Shown here piece by piece: positions 60,524 through 64,000 of a stretch of DNA of 64,000 nt. Made by a program: the position numbers and the translations under genes. Origin of the DNA: Candidatus Calditenuaceae archaeon (GTDB lineage: Archaea; Thermoproteota; Nitrososphaeria_A; Caldarchaeales; Calditenuaceae). Location of the stretch: positions 1-64,000 of the forward strand of contig JANXDI010000021.1 in assembly GCA_025059595.1 (NCBI GenBank). Reading direction: 5' to 3'. Positions within the stretch are counted from its first letter, which is position 1. Each line of letters starts with the position of its first letter. A model generated the notes under the pieces. That model was not told the DNA's origin. It searched no databases and was given only the letters and a program-made list of their open reading frames with translations.

Positions 60524-61510
60524 TTAGAGTTTAATCTGTGTCTTCTCCTCGAGTGAGTAGGCGTTTATCCCCAGTCTTCTGAGGTGCTTGGCGAGAGTTG
60601 ATGAGAATCCGTAGATGGTTAGTATCGTTTTGTAGTTAGAGTTTTTCGCGTAGGAGAATAGGCCTTGGAAGTCTGAGTGGGCGCTGAGGGGGAAGTAGGC
60701 GTCGTATCCCTCCTGTCTCCGAGTCAACACCCAGCCAGTCGCGAGAGCCCACCTGACTCGTCTCTCCGCGAGCTTGAGAATATCTCGCTGCGGCGAGATG
60801 TAGACCGCGCCGTTCTTAGCCACCTCTTCGCCCTCTCGCGTCCCAACTCTCAAGAAGTCTAGCCAGCGATACGTGCTCTTGTAGACCTTAGAAACTTCGT
60901 AGACCTCCGGCGCAACTAAGACAGGCACGCGGAGCGCCTCGTTTATGAGAGCCATTATCTCCTGAGCCTTTCCAGCCGAGTAGGCTTTCAGAGCAGGTAT
61001 CTCTCCAGCCGCGAGAGTTCGAGCCGCCCACTTGATTATCTGGTAGTATATCTCTTCTCGGTTGGGGAACCTGTATATGGGGGAGCCGTAGGTTGACTCT
61101 ATGATGAGGACCTCCGCCTCATGCTGCTCCGCGCCTCGCTGGAGTATACTGTCGTAGACGTTCATGTCTCCTGTGTAGAGTATGGAGAGGCCGTCGGCCT
61201 CCAGCTTGAACATGCTTGAGCCGAGCATGTGCCCCGAGTTGAGCGCGGTGAGTGAGACTCCTTCTTGGGGGGTTATCTTGACGCCTAGAGGAGACTGGAG
61301 ATATTTTCTGTAATATCTTTTGCGGGAGGCGAAGATGCGTTGGGTCTCACCGGTCATTATGTTAAGCGCCCCCGGAGAGCCGGCGTGGTCCATGTGGGCG
61401 TGGCTCAGACACCTCAACCCCTCTCCCTCCGCGGAGTCGAAGAGTATGCGCGCCCCTCTGCTCTCGAGAATCGGCGCGGCTCCCTCCATCCTAATCAGGG
61501 GCAAGCTCAA
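60524..61510 (-). CDS. Metallo-beta-lactamase-fold nuclease, beta-CASP/exonuclease-like
   Basis: This 328-residue protein has the metal motif SHAHMDHAG (about 35-43), GHMLGSSMFKLE, the YTGDMN motif and LIIESTYGS, then AYSAGKAQEIM and PLSAHSDFQGL near the end, the order found in CPSF73/Artemis-like and ligase-associated exonucleases. It lacks the KH domains of archaeal aCPSF1. It is likely a Zn-dependent RNA or DNA nuclease. A TATA-like sequence near 61538-61548 lies upstream. The substrate is not known. Confidence 0.85.
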   Translation of the reverse strand: MSLPLIRMEGAAPILESRGARILFDSAEGEGLRCLSHAHMDHAGSPGALNIMTGETQRIFASRKRYYRKYLQSPLGVKITPQEGVSLTALNSGHMLGSSMFKLEADGLSILYTGDMNVYDSILQRGAEQHEAEVLIIESTYGSPIYRFPNREEIYYQIIKWAARTLAAGEIPALKAYSAGKAQEIMALINEALRVPVLVAPEVYEVSKVYKSTYRWLDFLRVGTREGEEVAKNGAVYISPQRDILKLAERRVRWALATGWVLTRRQEGYDAYFPLSAHSDFQGLFSYAKNSNYKTILTIYGFSSTLAKHLRRLGINAYSLEEKTQIKL

Positions 61511-61644
61511 GGACTTGAAGTGGGTTGGTGGTTGATAAAAATTTTAGCTGGGGTCAGCCGTGGCGTGAAGAGGGTGTTTTGCCACTTCTGTGGTGAAGCT
61601 GGTGGCAGAAATCGTTTTTAACGAGCCGGTCGAGGCGGTAGTGG

Positions 61645-62973
61645 ATGTCGATTCTGAGGGAGAAATATGACAGAGCTGTTGAGCTTTCCGGCAGCATTTT
61701 ATGCCTAGGCCTCGACCCTCCTCCGTGGGCTTATCCCGAGCCGAGTGATAGGCTTCGGTTCTGCCTCGACAGAATCCGACTCCTCTCAAGATACTGCTCC
61801 GCCGTCAAGATAAACGAAAACCATATCCGCGGCCTCGGCGAGGACGGGCAAAGAGCCATAACAGACCTGGCTAGCAGGCTTGGCCTCCTTACTATTCTGG
61901 ACTGCAAGATGGGCGACATCAGTGAGACCGTCCGGGCAGGCGTCAGAACAGTTTCGCGGCTCGGCTACGACTCGTTCACAGTTAACCCCTTCTTCGGCAA
62001 CGTGAAGGAAGTTGCTGAGGAGTCTCATGACGCGGGCTTAGGCGTGTTTCTCCTTGCACACCCCTCTGGTAATTACGGTGATAGGTATTTCCGGGAGGTT
62101 GTGGCGGGTGAGCCGCTTTTCTGGAAGTTTATTCGGGAGGGGGTTGAGGCTAGCGTGGATGGCTATGTGCTGGGGCTTTCGCAAAGCCTCCGCGAAGAAG
62201 ATATCGTCGAGATAAGGAGGGTGGTGGGGGATGACGCCGTCATCCTCGCGCCGGGGCTTGGTGCACAGGGAGGAGACCCCTCAGCTCTGATTAGGGGCGG
62301 TGGAGAGCGGATACTCTTCAACGTCGGAAGGTCAATAATTCTCTCGGAAAACCCGGCCTCGAAAGCCGCAGAGGTCTCAGAGAGTCTGGCGAGGGAGAGG
62401 GAGTTCATCCTCACGAGTCGAGCAATAATCTCGACAAGGGGGGTTCTAAACGTCTATGATAAGCCCGTCCAGCTCTCAAGCGGCGGGTGGAGCAGAATCT
62501 ACATAGACTGCAGAGCCCTTTATTCTGACCCCGCATCGAGGTCTCTCATCGCGAGGCTTATGGTGGGAGCGATTTCGCGGCGGGTGGGGAGGTCTGGCTT
62601 CGAGATTGCCACAACGGCTACAGCAGGGATACCTTTGGCGAGCATCGTGGCCGACCGGCTGGGCGTTGGCCTCGTCTACGTTAGAATGGAGAAGAAGGCG
62701 CATGGTTTGGAGAGGAGGGTGGAGGGCGTCGTCAAACCCGGAGAAGTATATGTGGGCGTCGATGACGTCGCGACCACAGGTAAAAGTGCCCTTGAATGTG
62801 TTAAGGCTGTGCGGGAGGAGGGTGGTGTGATTGAGAAGTATTTCGTGATATTCGACAGGTCTGAGGGAGCCGAGAAGCTTTTACGTGAGGCTGGGGTCGA
62901 GCTCTATTCCCTCGCCAGAATGAACGACGAGTTCTTAACGATGGCGGGTGTGTCTGAGAGGAAAGGAGCTTAG
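61645..62973 (+). CDS. pyrFE: Bifunctional orotidine-5'-phosphate decarboxylase / orotate phosphoribosyltransferase (PyrF-PyrE)
   Basis: Residues 1 to about 255 are type 2 OMP decarboxylase: ILCLGLDPPPWAYP, AVKINENH, the catalytic ILDCKMGDI (about 90-98) and APGLGAQGGDP. Residues about 260-442 are orotate PRTase with the PRPP motif YVGVDDVATTGKSALE (about 370-385). The two last steps of UMP synthesis are therefore on one chain, with PyrF first, the reverse of eukaryotic UMPS order. A TTTTTAAC element about 28 bases before ATG 61645 indicates a leaderless message. Confidence 0.94.
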   Translation: MSILREKYDRAVELSGSILCLGLDPPPWAYPEPSDRLRFCLDRIRLLSRYCSAVKINENHIRGLGEDGQRAITDLASRLGLLTILDCKMGDISETVRAGVRTVSRLGYDSFTVNPFFGNVKEVAEESHDAGLGVFLLAHPSGNYGDRYFREVVAGEPLFWKFIREGVEASVDGYVLGLSQSLREEDIVEIRRVVGDDAVILAPGLGAQGGDPSALIRGGGERILFNVGRSIILSENPASKAAEVSESLAREREFILTSRAIISTRGVLNVYDKPVQLSSGGWSRIYIDCRALYSDPASRSLIARLMVGAISRRVGRSGFEIATTATAGIPLASIVADRLGVGLVYVRMEKKAHGLERRVEGVVKPGEVYVGVDDVATTGKSALECVKAVREEGGVIEKYFVIFDRSEGAEKLLREAGVELYSLARMNDEFLTMAGVSERKGA

Positions 62974-62977
62974 CGGT

Positions 62978-64000
62978 CTAACGGCTCCTCACTATGAGAT
63001 ACTCCGCGAGCTGTCTCAGGAGTTCCTTGGCCCTGCTCGGGCTCAGCTCAGCCTCAACCGCGCTCCAAGCATCCTCAACCAAGCGCCGAGCCACAGACTT
63101 GCTGTATTCGACGGCCCCGCTCTCCTTTATCAGCTCAATAGCCTCAAAAATCATCTTCCTGTCAGCCGACTTCACGCCCAAGACGCTGCGAATCCTATCA
63201 CTCTTCTCCCTAGGGAGGGTCCGGAGAGCGTGTATGACTATCAGAGTCCTCTTCCCCTCTTTCAGGTCTCCTCCAATCTCTTTCCCATAGAGGGCTTCGT
63301 CGCCGATGAGATTCAGTAAATCGTCCTGAATCTGAAAAGCTACCGCGATTGATGATGCAAATCTGCTGAGCTTCTCCTCGAGAGGCCCCCCCACTCCAGC
63401 AGCGAGGCACGCGATTCTCACAGCCATCCTCGCGAGGCTACCGGTCTTGAGGTCGCACATCAGCATGTATTGCGCCTCACTGACTTCACTGCTTAAGCCT
63501 CTGTGCCAAGCGATATCGAGGGCCTGGCCGAGGCTGAGCTTCAACATCTCCTCCACGTAGAGCTTCAAGAGGGCTCTCTGAAATTCAGCCGGTAGATTAA
63601 CTCTTGATAACACGGCTGCGACGGGGAGGTAATATAGCGTGTTACCCACGTTTATTGCGACATCCTCTCCATAGATTTTGTGGATACAGGGCTTGCCTCT
63701 CCTCACATCACTCGCGTCCTCAACATCGTCCACGATGAGAGTCCCGTTGTGAATGAGCTCAGGTATCACTAGGAGCTTCACGACTTCATCTGCGCGGCCT
63801 CCTAGCGCCTCGTAGACGATTAAGCCGAGGGCAGGCCTCCAACGCTTGCCCCCTCTGTCCAGAAGATCCCAGGCCGGCTTCGCAACCACCTCGTTGAGAG
63901 AATAAACATCCACCTCCCCGTAGCTTAAACCCGCAACCCTGCGGTAATAGCCCTCGTCCGGAGACCTTGGAAAGAACTCCTCGAGAACCTCGTTGACTAG
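62978..64000 (-). CDS. Polyprenyl (geranylgeranyl/farnesyl) diphosphate synthase, 5' end outside window
   Basis: The frame stays open to the right edge (340 residues seen; the upstream 29 residues precede the GTG at 63913 and read LVNEVLEEFFPRSPDEGYYR at their start). The first Asp-rich motif is VDDVEDASDVRRG, preceded by GGKRWRPALGL, and the second is QIQDDLLNL. KTGSLARMAVRIACLAAG lies between. It builds C15-C20 isoprenoid chains for archaeal lipids. It is convergent to pyrFE with four bases between. The true start lies beyond the window. Confidence 0.93.
   Translation of the reverse strand, partial: LVNEVLEEFFPRSPDEGYYRRVAGLSYGEVDVYSLNEVVAKPAWDLLDRGGKRWRPALGLIVYEALGGRADEVVKLLVIPELIHNGTLIVDDVEDASDVRRGKPCIHKIYGEDVAINVGNTLYYLPVAAVLSRVNLPAEFQRALLKLYVEEMLKLSLGQALDIAWHRGLSSEVSEAQYMLMCDLKTGSLARMAVRIACLAAGVGGPLEEKLSRFASSIAVAFQIQDDLLNLIGDEALYGKEIGGDLKEGKRTLIVIHALRTLPREKSDRIRSVLGVKSADRKMIFEAIELIKESGAVEYSKSVARRLVEDAWSAVEAELSPSRAKELLRQLAEYLIVRSR

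Noticed and set aside
1..64000. CRISPR arrays, insertion sequences, integrases or phage genes
   Set aside because: No regularly spaced repeats, transposase motifs or structural phage genes were seen anywhere in the window.

Overview
This window is archaeal chromosome. The evidence is a class-B type RNA polymerase operon (Rpo5, Rpo2, Rpo1), eL30, archaeal NusA, RadA, archaeal-type uS15, a KEOPS subunit (Cgi121), a C/D box guide RNA and TATA boxes about 25 bases ahead of many starts, often with no leader. The largest RNA polymerase subunit is one unsplit 1267-residue chain and the second subunit is also unsplit. An unsplit large subunit is known from Thaumarchaeota and the Aigarchaeota/Caldarchaeales group. 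With the haem-copper oxidase, the carbohydrate genes and the GC-rich tRNA stems, I infer a thermophilic, aerobic, at least partly heterotrophic member of that group. There are no rRNA genes, CRISPR arrays, insertion sequences or prophage genes, and no stretch above 300 bases lacks a gene.

1-23.7 kb is a carbohydrate and organic-acid region. It holds a truncated GH63-like glycosidase, a Dpp/Opp-type ABC transporter (two permeases, two ATPases and, 9 kb away, a membrane-anchored binding protein), a GH130 phosphorylase and a GH42-like glycosidase, which together suggest import and breakdown of manno-/galacto-oligosaccharides. Interleaved are three Gfo/Idh/MocA dehydrogenases, a creatininase-family hydrolase, a scyllo-inosose-dehydrogenase-like MDR enzyme, a two-part UxaA-type dehydratase and a TIM-barrel sugar isomerase. 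These fit an inositol or keto-sugar-acid degradation route. An orphan DNA methyltransferase with a coupled winged-helix partner, a phosphoribosyltransferase and a Lut-type iron-sulfur lactate oxidation pair sit in the same stretch.

23.7-43.1 kb: a Liv-type ABC transporter (five genes); a NAD-kinase-like protein fused to a winged helix and coupled to a flavin reductase; a C/D box sRNA in front of a MoaD-like/Cgi121 pair; rps15; a GT-C glycosyltransferase; inositol-1-phosphate synthase; a Thr-rich surface protein; nuoBCD with a small membrane protein between C and D; an acryloyl-CoA-reductase-like MDR enzyme; a GH36 alpha-galactosidase; a START-like/M50-like membrane fusion; tRNA-Asp(GTC); a VapBC-like toxin-antitoxin pair; and an RPC34-like winged helix.

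43.2-64 kb: a terminal oxidase operon (CoxB, fused CoxA-CoxC, CoxD and a possible 30-residue subunit). Convergent to it is an operon of RadA, a RadA paralogue without a Walker A lysine, a coiled-coil protein and an exonuclease-dead family B polymerase, which is the best candidate for a little-described system (an archaeal 'mutasome'). Upstream lie nusA, rpl30e, rpo1, rpo2 and rpo5. The window ends with HesB, peroxiredoxin, Rdx, a 39-residue zinc ribbon, a beta-CASP-like nuclease, a PyrF-PyrE fusion and a truncated prenyl synthase. For three genes here the coding frame or conserved N-terminus reaches upstream of any ATG/GTG/TTG to a CTG, which suggests CUG initiation.
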